The translations under genes and the position numbers were made by a program. The notes under the pieces are model-generated. The model did no database searches. It was not told the DNA's origin and saw only the letters and a program-made list of their open reading frames with translations. Below are positions 1-8,476 of a stretch of DNA of 64,000 nt, piece by piece; position 1 is the stretch's first letter; every line of letters begins with the position of its first letter. This DNA is from Bacillota bacterium (GTDB taxonomy: Bacteria > Bacillota > Clostridia > Oscillospirales > Ruminococcaceae), in NCBI GenBank assembly GCA_023460535.1, contig JAEWPV010000020.1, forward strand, positions 124,001 to 188,000, in the 5' to 3' direction.

Positions 1-396
1 CGGTTTCGTATGGATATTATCTCGCAGAATATTGCAAACTCATCCACAACCAGAACAGCGGAGGGCGGTCCTTACAAACGCAAGCTGGTGGTGTTTGAAG
101 AGCGTGCCGGAACAGGCGCATCGTTTGGTAACATCTTATCAAACAGTATGAAAAGCTACAACAAGCTCAGTGGAGTACGCGTCAAAGAGGTTGTTGAGGA
201 CGACACTCCCGGTACGCCGGTATACAAACCGAGTCATCCCGACGCCGATGAAAACGGCTATGTGATGATGCCAAATGTCAACACAACGGAGGAGATGCTT
301 GATCTTATGGCGGCATCCAGTGCTTATGACGCAAACCTCACAGCTTTAAACGCAATAAAATCCATGGCAATGTCAGCACTTAATATTAGCAGATAG
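1..396 (+). CDS. flgC: Flagellar proximal rod protein FlgC, 5' end outside window
   Basis: Rod subunit joining the MS ring to the distal rod and hook, exported by the flagellar type III apparatus. The frame is open from base 1 and the visible protein has the family pattern: the N-terminal SQNIANSSTTRT block, the central GGPYKRK segment, the YVMMPNVNTTEEMLDLM block and the C-terminal YDANLTALNAIKSM helix. The first ATG (10) cannot be the real start, because FlgC normally has about 20 further residues before the DIISxNIAN motif. The gene is therefore cut by the window edge. Its upstream neighbour should be flgB. fliE follows after 61 bases, the usual order. Confidence 0.95.
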   Translation, partial: RFRMDIISQNIANSSTTRTAEGGPYKRKLVVFEERAGTGASFGNILSNSMKSYNKLSGVRVKEVVEDDTPGTPVYKPSHPDADENGYVMMPNVNTTEEMLDLMAASSAYDANLTALNAIKSMAMSALNISR

Positions 397-457
397 CATA
401 AAGGTAAAGTGCTGACGACCCGATCCAGTTTATCTACTTGAAAGGAATGCTTACAAT

Positions 458-778
458 ATGAGCGGACAGTTTATTGTTCCGATTTCTCCCATAACCCCAA
501 TCAACAGTTTATCCGAGCTGCGCGGTGCACAAAAGCCATCGTCGCAGGATGCGGGGCAGATGTCTTTTTCCAGTATCTTAGACCAGGCAATTAGCACCGT
601 ACGCGAGACGAACGCCGCTGAGGTGCAGGATTCCTACGACCTTGTATTGGGCGATACCGATGCCCTTCATAATCTGCAGATCAATCAGGAAAAGGCGTAT
701 TTAGCCATTCAGTTATTGCAGTCTGTCAGAAACAAGGTTCTGGAAAGCTATAAAGAGATTATGAATATGGGCATTTAG
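458..778 (+). CDS. fliE: Flagellar hook-basal body complex protein FliE
   Basis: Small adaptor (106 aa) between the MS ring and the proximal rod, secreted early by the export apparatus. The C-terminal half carries the conserved FliE pattern: FSSILDQAISTV, then a segment around DLVLGDTDALHNLQI, then AYLAIQLLQSVRNKVLESYKEIMNM. The N-terminal 35 residues are a variable, probably disordered leader, as usual. A GAAAGGA ribosome site lies upstream of the ATG. It sits between flgC and fliF, the canonical flgB-flgC-fliE-fliF order. Confidence 0.95.
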   Translation: MSGQFIVPISPITPINSLSELRGAQKPSSQDAGQMSFSSILDQAISTVRETNAAEVQDSYDLVLGDTDALHNLQINQEKAYLAIQLLQSVRNKVLESYKEIMNMGI

Positions 779-855
779 TGCACCCATTACAGCGCACGAT
801 GCTTTTTCTGTCTTGTTATGAGCTTTTATTTTAATGGAACAGTTGGGGATTCTAT

Positions 856-2448
856 ATGGACGAACAAATTAAAAAAGGCTTAGCATCCGCTAAGGACTTT
901 TGGAAGCGGCAAAGTAAGAAGCAACGAATAACTTACATATCTGTCCTAGGCGGTATCGTTTTGTTTGCGGCGGCTCTTGCTATTGTGCTGAATATTGATA
1001 ACTATGTTGTTATTGCGCAAGGGCTCGATTCGTCCCAAAGCAGTGAGATGATTGCCCTTTTGCAGGAAAACGGGGTTGATGTTCGCGCCGAACGAGGAGG
1101 AGTCATCAAGGTTGCAAAGGACTCAGAATCTCAGGCTTTGATGAACCTTTCCATTGCCGGTTACCCCAGTGGTACCGTACGATATGATATTTTCAGTTCC
1201 AATGTTGGCTTTACCAGTACGGAGTTTGAAAAGAATCAGTATTTGCGCTACCAAACCGAGGCAAACATCGCCGCGTCAATCAAAACGATACCGCATGTAA
1301 AGGACGCAAGCGTTTCGATTGCGATGGCGGACAACAACCAATATGTATTATCCACCGAACGGGTTGAAACAAAGGCGTCCGCTAAAGTGGATATGTACTC
1401 CGGTTATGAGCTGACCAGCGCGCAGGTGAAGGGTATCGAGTCATTGATTGCCTATAGCGTACCGGGGCTTTCGGCTCAGAACGTTTCTGTGGTAGACGGA
1501 ACCGGGCGACTATTAACTTCGGGAAGCTCTGAATTTGATGAATCGTCTGATAATAAGCTTCGCCTTTCGTACGAGCGGCAGGTGGAAGAGAACCTGAAGA
1601 ACAAGGTGTTTGATATCCTATCAGGTCCGTTCGGGTCCTCAAACTTCTCGGTGGCGGTTACGGTTCAGCTTGATTATAACAAGATGATTTCCGAGGAAAT
1701 GAACTACCTGCCGTCTGTTGATGACAAGGGCATGGTTAGCCATGAGGAGACGGTAGATTCCAACGAAACGCAGACGACCGATGGTGGCGTAGCAGGTGTT
1801 GAAAACAATGCCGAGGTGCCCACATATCCCGATGTAAACTCGCAAAGCGGTTCACAAAGCACCAGCAGCGCAAGAAGCGTTGATTACTTAGTTAGCTACA
1901 TAAAGACCCAGACGGAGAAAAACGGTGCCCAGCGCAAGGCGGTATCTATCTCGGTCATGTTAAATCGTGAGGTTATGACAGAGAGCGACCGAGAGAGCTT
2001 AACCAATGCGGTCGCCATGGCGGCGGGTGTCGACGCGTCTAACGTCAGTATCTTAAATATCAAGTTTATCGAACCGGAGGGTATCGTTACCCCCGAACTC
2101 AATACCAGAATGATTGCAATTGTCGGCGGTGCTGCGCTTGCCGTGGTTTTGATCTTAATCCTTGTTATTTCGCTTATTATTCGCAGGTCTCGCCGTAAAA
2201 AAGAGAACGAAGCGCTTGCGGCAGCGATGAACCCGGGTGCAAACATCGATGTCTCGCAGTTCTTTGGTGATCACAATCCTTTGCCCAAGCAGCCGGTTGA
2301 TTTGGGTGTTGCCAAGCTTGAGGTGACAGAAACAAAAGAGATGGCACTCAAACGCGAAATACAGTCATTCTCAAAAGAAAATCCGGATATTGCGGCACAG
2401 CTGCTGAGAACATGGCTAAAGGGAGATGACGACGATGCCTTCTACTAA
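856..2448 (+). CDS. fliF: Flagellar MS-ring protein FliF
   Basis: Forms the membrane ring on which the motor and export gate are built. The protein has 530 aa with a transmembrane helix near residues 25-46, a large extracytoplasmic YscJ/FliF region (FEKNQYLRYQTEANIAASI is typical), a second helix near residues 420-445 (AIVGGAALAVVLILILV) and a short cytoplasmic tail that binds FliG. The length is normal for Firmicutes. The end overlaps the start of fliG, so the two are probably translationally coupled, which fits the stoichiometric FliF-FliG contact. Confidence 0.96.
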   Translation: MDEQIKKGLASAKDFWKRQSKKQRITYISVLGGIVLFAAALAIVLNIDNYVVIAQGLDSSQSSEMIALLQENGVDVRAERGGVIKVAKDSESQALMNLSIAGYPSGTVRYDIFSSNVGFTSTEFEKNQYLRYQTEANIAASIKTIPHVKDASVSIAMADNNQYVLSTERVETKASAKVDMYSGYELTSAQVKGIESLIAYSVPGLSAQNVSVVDGTGRLLTSGSSEFDESSDNKLRLSYERQVEENLKNKVFDILSGPFGSSNFSVAVTVQLDYNKMISEEMNYLPSVDDKGMVSHEETVDSNETQTTDGGVAGVENNAEVPTYPDVNSQSGSQSTSSARSVDYLVSYIKTQTEKNGAQRKAVSISVMLNREVMTESDRESLTNAVAMAAGVDASNVSILNIKFIEPEGIVTPELNTRMIAIVGGAALAVVLILILVISLIIRRSRRKKENEALAAAMNPGANIDVSQFFGDHNPLPKQPVDLGVAKLEVTETKEMALKREIQSFSKENPDIAAQLLRTWLKGDDDDAFY

Positions 2449-3448
2449 AAGTAAGATATCACCAAAGCAAAAGGCGGCAGCCGTTATTATATCTATGGGT
2501 GCCGACAACGCTTCTCAGGTATACAAATACATGCACGAGGACGAAATAGAAGAGCTGACCTATGAAATCGCACGCTTATATCGTCTTGAGGCAGAAGAGC
2601 TTGAACAGATACTCAATGATTTCTACGGGCTGTGCCTTACCCAAAAGGTCATAACCGAGGGCGGATTGGATTACGCAAAAAACGTGCTGGAAAAGGCATT
2701 TGGAACGCAAACAGCATCCAACTTGCTTGAGCGAGTAACCCGATCGTTGCGAACCAAAGCGTTTGAGTTTGTTCGCAAGGCGGACTATAAAAACCTGCTT
2801 GCCATCATTCAAAACGAGCATCCTCAAACAATTGCGCTCATCCTCTCCTATGCGCGTGCGGATCAGGCGTCTACCGTTATATCCGAACTTCCCAAAGAAA
2901 AGCGGATTGATGTTGTTGAACGGATCGCCAGAATGGACAGAACCTCGCCTGAGATCATCAAAAATGTCGAACGTATATTAGAGCGCAAATTTGATTCTGT
3001 TGTTTCGGTTGATTTTACCGAAATCGGCGGCGTCAAATACATAGCGGACATTCTAAACCAGGTAGACCGTGGAACAGAAAAGCATATCTTTGATGAGCTG
3101 ACCCGCAAGGATCCCAAGCTTGCCGACGATATCCGCAAGCGGATGTTTGTGTTTGAGGATATTATCGGGCTTGACAATATGTCAATTCAGCGTTTTATCC
3201 GCGAACTGGATTCCAAGGACATTGTGGTAGCGCTAAAGGGTGCAAACAGCGATGTCGCAGAAGCGTTCTTTGCCAATATGTCTCAAAGAATGGGCGAGAC
3301 CATCCGTTCGGATATGGAATATCTGCATAACGTAAGAATACGCGATGTGGAAGAAGCGCAGCAGCGTATCGTTGCTGTGATTCGGAAGCTCGAAGAGGAC
3401 GGTGAGCTTGTCATTTCCAAGGGCGGAAAGGATGATATCATTGCCTAG
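2435..3448 (+). CDS. fliG: Flagellar motor switch protein FliG
   Basis: C-ring component that takes torque from the stators. The EHPQTIALIL motif of the middle domain and the C-terminal torque-helix region (MFVFEDIIGLDN, then QRFIRELDSKDIVVALKG) are clear. An upstream ATG at 2426 is in frame, but the GGGAG ribosome site at 2421-2425 touches it. The ATG at 2435 leaves about nine bases of spacing and is preferred, giving about 337 aa. The gene overlaps fliF by 14 bases and the proposed fliH start by 8 bases. Confidence 0.95.
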   Translation: MPSTKSKISPKQKAAAVIISMGADNASQVYKYMHEDEIEELTYEIARLYRLEAEELEQILNDFYGLCLTQKVITEGGLDYAKNVLEKAFGTQTASNLLERVTRSLRTKAFEFVRKADYKNLLAIIQNEHPQTIALILSYARADQASTVISELPKEKRIDVVERIARMDRTSPEIIKNVERILERKFDSVVSVDFTEIGGVKYIADILNQVDRGTEKHIFDELTRKDPKLADDIRKRMFVFEDIIGLDNMSIQRFIRELDSKDIVVALKGANSDVAEAFFANMSQRMGETIRSDMEYLHNVRIRDVEEAQQRIVAVIRKLEEDGELVISKGGKDDIIA

Positions 3449-4223
3449 AGTCTTCAAGGCGTTGGAAGCAAATATGAAGGACAGCATTCTTATCGCAGCT
3501 GCGCCCAGCTATGTACCATCCAACGCTCCAGCGCCTGTATCTGAGACAGATACTCAATCGGAGAAGACGGGACAGGAGTCGCCGATCATTGAATATACGG
3601 CGTCTCTGACCGAGGAACTTCGCATGCAGGTATTACAGGCCGCACAACAGGAGGCAGATAGAATCCTAACTGAAGCGACTGCTAAGGCGCAGGCGAGAAC
3701 CGAACAGCTGCTTGCAGCGGCGCAGGATGAGGCTAGACTGATAAAGGAACAAGCGTTCTCCGACGGCTTTGAACAAGGCAAGCAGCAGGCTACGCAGCAG
3801 CTGCAAAGGGGACTGAATGATATTGCCGCTCTGCTTGACCGTATTGACGATAAGCAGCGTCAGATTATTGATGAAACCGAGGGGGGCATCAGGCTGCTGG
3901 TTGTAGATATTGTTCGCAAGATGATTGGCAAGGTATTAAAGGAAGACGACAAGGCACTCATTGGTATTGTGGAGCGAGCGCTTTCGAGCTACAAGAATAC
4001 GGATTGGGTTAAGATTACCGTTTCCGGCACAGATGCGCAAACCAGCTGCATAACCGACAAAAACATGCTTGCAGAGCTGTTAGACCTTTCTGGCAGCATT
4101 GAAGTGGACATTATTCCAGATGCCGCTACCGGCCTTTGTGTTGTAGAAACTCCGGATGGAATAGCCGATGCAAGCCTGGAGGCGCAGCTGAGTAATCTGA
4201 AAGATATATTGACAAAGGGGTAA
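3441..4223 (+). CDS. fliH: Flagellar assembly protein FliH
   Basis: Cytoplasmic regulator that links the ATPase FliI to the C ring and export gate. The middle (residues about 50-135) is a long, Ala/Gln/Glu-rich coiled coil, and the C-terminal part (IRLLVVDIVRKMIGKVL onward) matches the FliH/YscL globular domain. I place the start at TTG 3441, giving MPRVFKALEAN, because GGAAAGG at 3425-3431 lies nine bases upstream and FliH proteins of Firmicutes often begin with a similar S/P-R-V-x-K block. Alternatives are ATG 3432, which touches that ribosome site, or ATG 3474. Confidence 0.88.
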   Translation: MPRVFKALEANMKDSILIAAAPSYVPSNAPAPVSETDTQSEKTGQESPIIEYTASLTEELRMQVLQAAQQEADRILTEATAKAQARTEQLLAAAQDEARLIKEQAFSDGFEQGKQQATQQLQRGLNDIAALLDRIDDKQRQIIDETEGGIRLLVVDIVRKMIGKVLKEDDKALIGIVERALSSYKNTDWVKITVSGTDAQTSCITDKNMLAELLDLSGSIEVDIIPDAATGLCVVETPDGIADASLEAQLSNLKDILTKG

Positions 4224-4231
4224 CCCCTTTC

Positions 4232-5557
4232 TTGTTTAAGGATGTGCTGGTTTTGGTACTGGAGGGCATTAAAAACGATCTACGCAGAAAAAGCCTAATA
4301 ACCTATTACGGCAAGGTGGATAAGATTGTTGGGCTGATGATAGAGTCTTTGGGGCCGCTTACCAACATCGGCGATGTCTGTAGAATTTATGCGGGTCAGA
4401 GTGTTCGCATTGTACAGGCAGAGGTGGTTGGTTTTCGGGAAAACCGAGTGCTGCTTATGCCGTATGATGATATTGATGGTATCGGACCCGGCAGTATTGT
4501 GGAGTCTACCGGCGACAAGCTAAAAGTAAAAGTGAGTGAGGAGTTAGTCGGGCGAATTCTCGACGGAACCGGCACCCCGATTGATGATAAAGGTGATGTG
4601 GGTGGTAGTCTCTTTTACGATGTTACCAACACACCGTCCAATCCACTGGGAAGACCAAGGATTGACAAACGAATTACTTTCGGTGTCAAAACGATTGACG
4701 GACTGTTGACCTGTGGAAAAGGACAGAGAATGGGTATCTTTTCGGGCAGCGGTGTGGGCAAAAGTACCTTGCTTGGCATGATTGCGCGCAACGTCACGGC
4801 AGATGTCAATGTGATTGCGCTTGTAGGCGAGAGAGGTAGAGAGGTTCGAGATTTTATTGAGCGTGACCTTGGCGATGTGGGTATGGCTCGAAGTGTGTTG
4901 CTGGTAGCAACCTCTGACCAGCCCGCCATGCAGCGGCTGAAATGTGCCTTAACCGCAACCACAATAGCCGAGTACTTCAAGGATCAAGGCAAAAGTGTGT
5001 TGCTGATGATGGACTCTTTAACGCGCTACGCAATGGCACAGCGTGAAATCGGTCTTGCAACAGGAGAGCCTCCGGTGTCCCGTGGGTATACTCCGTCAGT
5101 ATACTCGGTAATGCCAAAGCTGCTGGAGCGAACCGGGAATTTCGAGACCGGCTCCATTACGGGCATCTATACCGTGCTGGTTGAAGGTGACGATGTGAAC
5201 GAGCCGATATCAGACACTGTACGCGGTATTATTGACGGGCATATCGTTTTGTCACGAAAGATTGCCATGCGCAATCAATACCCTGCAATCGATGTACTGG
5301 CGAGTGTCAGCCGTTTGATGAACGAGATAGTGGATAAAGAGCAGCTAGACCTTGCCAACCGCCTTCGTAGTGTTCTTTCGATATATTACTCTAACTACGA
5401 CTTAATTACCATCGGCGCATACAAGGCGGGAACGAACCCTGCGCTGGATGCAGCGATTTCCAAGATCGAAAAGGTCAATGACTTTCTTCGTCAGGATATC
5501 TATGACGCATTTGACTACTCCAAAACGATTGAACTGATGAAGAATGCTCTGATGTAA
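4232..5557 (+). CDS. fliI: Flagellum-specific ATPase FliI
   Basis: ATPase of the flagellar type III export apparatus, related to the F1 beta subunit. Walker A is GSGVGKST, the Walker B region is SVLLMMDSLTRYAMAQREIG, followed by the family signature ATGEPPVSRGYTPSVY. The length (441 aa) is normal. The start appears to be TTG 4232, with AAAGGGG overlapping the fliH stop as ribosome site; GTG 4244 is an alternative. It lies between its partners fliH and fliJ. Confidence 0.96.
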   Translation: MFKDVLVLVLEGIKNDLRRKSLITYYGKVDKIVGLMIESLGPLTNIGDVCRIYAGQSVRIVQAEVVGFRENRVLLMPYDDIDGIGPGSIVESTGDKLKVKVSEELVGRILDGTGTPIDDKGDVGGSLFYDVTNTPSNPLGRPRIDKRITFGVKTIDGLLTCGKGQRMGIFSGSGVGKSTLLGMIARNVTADVNVIALVGERGREVRDFIERDLGDVGMARSVLLVATSDQPAMQRLKCALTATTIAEYFKDQGKSVLLMMDSLTRYAMAQREIGLATGEPPVSRGYTPSVYSVMPKLLERTGNFETGSITGIYTVLVEGDDVNEPISDTVRGIIDGHIVLSRKIAMRNQYPAIDVLASVSRLMNEIVDKEQLDLANRLRSVLSIYYSNYDLITIGAYKAGTNPALDAAISKIEKVNDFLRQDIYDAFDYSKTIELMKNALM

Positions 5558-5575
5558 AGGAGCCTGAAATAATTC

Positions 5576-6016
5576 ATGAAACGGTTTGAGTTTTCATTAG
5601 AAAAAATGCTTGATTATAAAAATCAGGTGCTAATGGATGAGAAGAATCGGCTTGCGGAGCTTCGGCAGAAGCTTGACCGGTTAACTCAGACGCTCAATGC
5701 TTTGCGTGAAGAATATGCAAGATGTAATGACGACTTAAATGAAAAAACCCGAAAAGGCTTAGTGCCGCAGGAGATATCACTTCGAAAAAGCTATCTGAAT
5801 TCCCTGAATGACCGTATAAAAATGCAGGCCCAACAGGTTAAGCTGGCGCAGATTAGGGTTAACGATCAGATGATGGTTGTTGTTAAGGTATCACAGGATA
5901 TCTCGACCCTTGAAAAGCTCAGAGAACACCAATATGAAGAATATCTGTTGGAAGAAAGCAAAGAAACGCAGCTGCTGATTGAAGAGTTTGTAGCCAATGC
6001 TGCGCTTTCTGGCTAA
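5576..6016 (+). CDS. fliJ: Flagellar export chaperone-like protein FliJ
   Basis: Soluble coiled-coil stalk protein (146 aa) that connects the FliI hexamer to FlhA and escorts unloaded chaperones. Nearly the whole chain is predicted helix, rich in Glu, Lys, Arg and Gln with heptad-like leucines. The N-terminus FEFSLEKMLDYKNQVLMDEK is typical of the family. An AAGGAG ribosome site precedes the ATG. A 170-base gap follows before fliK, the first large gap in the cluster. Confidence 0.88.
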   Translation: MKRFEFSLEKMLDYKNQVLMDEKNRLAELRQKLDRLTQTLNALREEYARCNDDLNEKTRKGLVPQEISLRKSYLNSLNDRIKMQAQQVKLAQIRVNDQMMVVVKVSQDISTLEKLREHQYEEYLLEESKETQLLIEEFVANAALSG

Positions 6017-6094
6017 AATCTATTTGTTTATAGTAACCAATCAGTTCCGTGTATTTTTGATATAGAATACGACAATATGCGACAAAAACATAAA

Positions 6095-6116
6095 ATAGTG
6101 CAACAATAGTGCAACA
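6095..6116 (+). repeat. Tandem 11-bp direct repeat upstream of fliK
   Basis: Two perfect adjacent copies of ATAGTGCAACA lie at 6095-6105 and 6106-6116, in the gap between fliJ and fliK and about 30 bases upstream of a TATAAT box. A third copy of the same 11-mer occurs at 57036-57046, upstream of rqcP. Spacing of one helical turn would suit a DNA-binding protein, but this is inference. Confidence 0.6.
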
Positions 6117-6143
6117 AATAATGTATATCTTTCCCTCGCAATT

Positions 6144-6152
6144 TGCTATAAT
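6144..6152 (+). promoter_or_regulatory. Candidate extended -10 promoter for fliK
   Basis: TGCTATAAT is a perfect TATAAT with the TGn extension, in the AT-rich fliJ-fliK gap, about 35 bases upstream of the fliK start and just before its AAAGGAGGTGA ribosome site. No good -35 hexamer is visible 16-18 bases upstream, so activity would rely on the extended -10. It could give internal transcription of the hook genes. Confidence 0.4.
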
Positions 6153-6186
6153 ATACAGGACAATAACGAAAGGAGGTGAATAAGAA

Positions 6187-7383
6187 ATGAACATGCAGAT
6201 TTACACCGATTTTTCCACGCAAACGGCTTCTAGCAAATCAAAACCCACCAAGAGTGAGGAAGCGACCGGTTCTACTACTTTTTCCGGCGAGTTGAAAAAG
6301 CGGCTTGACGAGGCAAAGAGGACGCAACCGTCTCCCGACAAAGGCATTGACAGGGAGGGAAAGTCCGATTCAAATGACCCGTTGCAGGCTAAAAAGACTG
6401 TGACGGACGAAACGGAGAATACCCAATCTCAGGCTGAGGCCGCAATGCAGATTGTTACCTTATTTGCGACAATGGTACCTATTACGGTTCCGGACAAGCC
6501 GTTAGTGACGCAAACAGGCAGCCTTTCTCAACAGGTAGCGCCGGACATAACTGTTAGTGCAGCCCCATTACCCAATACGGTTGCAGTGTTACAAACGGCT
6601 TCGCAACAAGAGGCAGAACCTGCCGCGTCGCTATTTTCGGTTGAGATGAATGAAGAATCCCTGTTGCCTCACCCAGACCAACAAAAGCCAAGTACCGAAA
6701 CGCCCCGAGATAGTTCTGGCCTAGAGATGGAGAACGCACTGAGTACACAACCCAAGCTTCAAATAAGTCAAAGTAAGCCAAATAGTTCTGATACCGAAAG
6801 CAAAGCGGCTGCTGACAGCGAAAAAACCGCGCAAAAACCGGAGAACGAGTTAAAACCACAGCTTGCAGACGGGCAACTCAATGCGTTTGCGCAGCGTATT
6901 GATGATGCTGGACTAACTATCCAATCGTTAACCGCTAAGGCGCAGCCCGATACGCCGCCGACAACACAGGTAGCAACAGCGGTGTTGGAAGCCTATCAAA
7001 ACGGAAAAACAGAGTTTACAATGAAGCTTGAACCAGAATCGCTCGGAGAATTAACCGTGAAACTGGTCTATGAGCAGGGTAAGGTTTCTCTCAGTATTCT
7101 GACGGCAAACGATCAAACCACAAAGCTCATCGGCGCGCAGATGGCCGAACTGAAAACTGCGTTAAAGCAAAGCAACATTCAGATTGAGACCTGCTCGGTA
7201 GAAAACCAGTCCTTTAATAACCTTGCTTCAGGTGGGCAGTTTTCAATGCAGAGCGGACGACAGCAACAACGTCCCGAACACACGCAAAGACTAATCATCC
7301 AACGTTTACCGTGTGCTGCCGAGGTTTCGCTATCTCCGTTAACGGTGCTGGGTGCCACATCAATCTTAAACTGTTATGTTTAG
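6187..7383 (+). CDS. fliK: Flagellar hook-length control protein FliK
   Basis: Secreted ruler protein that sets hook length and switches FlhB from rod/hook to filament export. It has 398 aa with a long, low-complexity N-terminal region rich in Gln, Ser, Thr, Lys and Glu. The conserved Flg_hook domain sits near residues 275-345: FTMKLEPESLGELTVKLVY, then LIGAQMAELKTALKQSNI. A strong AAAGGAGGTGA ribosome site precedes the ATG. The position before flgD matches the B. subtilis order fliJ-ylxF-fliK-flgD. No MgtE-like ylxF gene is present between fliJ and fliK. A second FliK-like gene occurs at 26231-27625. Confidence 0.88.
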   Translation: MNMQIYTDFSTQTASSKSKPTKSEEATGSTTFSGELKKRLDEAKRTQPSPDKGIDREGKSDSNDPLQAKKTVTDETENTQSQAEAAMQIVTLFATMVPITVPDKPLVTQTGSLSQQVAPDITVSAAPLPNTVAVLQTASQQEAEPAASLFSVEMNEESLLPHPDQQKPSTETPRDSSGLEMENALSTQPKLQISQSKPNSSDTESKAAADSEKTAQKPENELKPQLADGQLNAFAQRIDDAGLTIQSLTAKAQPDTPPTTQVATAVLEAYQNGKTEFTMKLEPESLGELTVKLVYEQGKVSLSILTANDQTTKLIGAQMAELKTALKQSNIQIETCSVENQSFNNLASGGQFSMQSGRQQQRPEHTQRLIIQRLPCAAEVSLSPLTVLGATSILNCYV

Positions 7384-7405
7384 TGCTTAAGAAAGGAGGA
7401 GTATT

Positions 7406-7933
7406 ATGGGTGGTATTTCGGGCTACAACTCTCAGTATTCGTCGTCTGGCGCGAAGAAGGTCTACACGACGGAAAGTGGTCATCAGTATTGGCTTTCGAC
7501 CGAGGATAATTCAAGCTTAGACATTTCGTCCTTCTTTAAGCTGATAGCCGCGCAGCTTTCCAATCAAGACTTTATGAACCCCACCGACAACACCGAATTC
7601 TTGGCTCAACTGGCTCAGTTTACGGCAATGCAGATGCAGCAGGATATCCTGTACTCCACAAATGCAGCGTTTGCATCGTCCCTAATCGGAAAAACCGTTG
7701 TAGCAGCTAAGCTGGATTCCTCGGGAAAGGTGATTTCTACAACCGGAGTGGTTGAGCGCATTGCCTTTTCATCCGGAGGGTATGAGTTTTATGTTGACGG
7801 CAAGGCGTTTACGCTTGAGAACCTGATGGAGATTAAGGTAGCCAGCTCCTCAACCAAACCAGAAGACGAAAGCAGTCAACCCGTTGATCCGGACAATACA
7901 GAAGACCCGGGAGACTCCGGAGACACCGAATAA
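7406..7933 (+). CDS. flgD: Flagellar hook-capping protein FlgD
   Basis: Scaffold cap for hook assembly, not kept in the finished hook. The conserved N-terminal FlgD block is visible at residues about 38-85: FFKLIAAQLSNQDFMNPTDN, then EFLAQLAQFTAMQMQ. The protein is short (175 aa) and ends in an acidic, Pro/Asp/Glu-rich tail (residues about 150-175). It lacks the folded C-terminal domains of the proteobacterial protein, as usual for Firmicutes. AAAGGAGG precedes the ATG. Confidence 0.93.
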   Translation: MGGISGYNSQYSSSGAKKVYTTESGHQYWLSTEDNSSLDISSFFKLIAAQLSNQDFMNPTDNTEFLAQLAQFTAMQMQQDILYSTNAAFASSLIGKTVVAAKLDSSGKVISTTGVVERIAFSSGGYEFYVDGKAFTLENLMEIKVASSSTKPEDESSQPVDPDNTEDPGDSGDTE

Positions 7934-7998
7934 CGCATCGCCGCAGCTGTGAAAACAATGGAAGTAAGCAGCTGCTCATCCAGGGAGGGAACGTATCC

Positions 7999-8400
7999 AT
8001 GGCAGACGGACCAATCATTAACCGACCGATATCCGTTACCACTGGGATCACTCTGCCGCAGCAAAACACAACGGTCAGGCAATCAAACGGGGAACAGACA
8101 TCTTCGTTTGCTCAAATTTTTAAGACGCAGCAGCAAAACCAAACAGCTCAAATCATTTTTTCCAAGCATGCTCAAAACCGTATTGTCGATCGCGGCATCG
8201 AGATGGGAGATGCAAAGCTGGAACGCTTGAGTCATGGGATGAGGCTTGCGGAGGAAAAAGGGCTTGACGACACACTGATACTCATTGACAAGACCGCCTT
8301 TATTGTCAGTGTTAAAAACGGCACGGTGGTTACCACATTGAACGGCGAAGACCTAAATGGAAGTGTATTCACAAATATTGAAGGAACCGTAATTATTTAA
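7999..8400 (+). CDS. Flagellar operon protein, TIGR02530 type
   Basis: A 133-aa protein of the uncharacterised 'flagellar operon protein' family found between flgD and flgE in many Clostridia and other Firmicutes. Supporting features are the segment FSKHAQNRIVDRGIEMGDAK and the LIDKTAFIVSVKNGTVVT region followed by VFTNIEGTVII. The name rests on this pattern and on position; I know no biochemical function. GGGAGGG lies upstream of the ATG. It has no signal peptide or membrane helix, so it probably acts in the cytoplasm or is an export substrate. Confidence 0.8.
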   Translation: MADGPIINRPISVTTGITLPQQNTTVRQSNGEQTSSFAQIFKTQQQNQTAQIIFSKHAQNRIVDRGIEMGDAKLERLSHGMRLAEEKGLDDTLILIDKTAFIVSVKNGTVVTTLNGEDLNGSVFTNIEGTVII

Positions 8401-8476
8401 CCGGACCTTTTGGAGGTTAACTCAGTTTCCGACCGACTGACGAAACTGACGGTTCCCAGAAAAGGAGTATAATTAA

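Noticed and set aside
10..12. ATG at base 10 as true start of flgC
   Set aside because: FlgC has about 20 conserved residues before the DIISxNIAN motif and the frame is open to base 1, so the gene is cut by the window edge.
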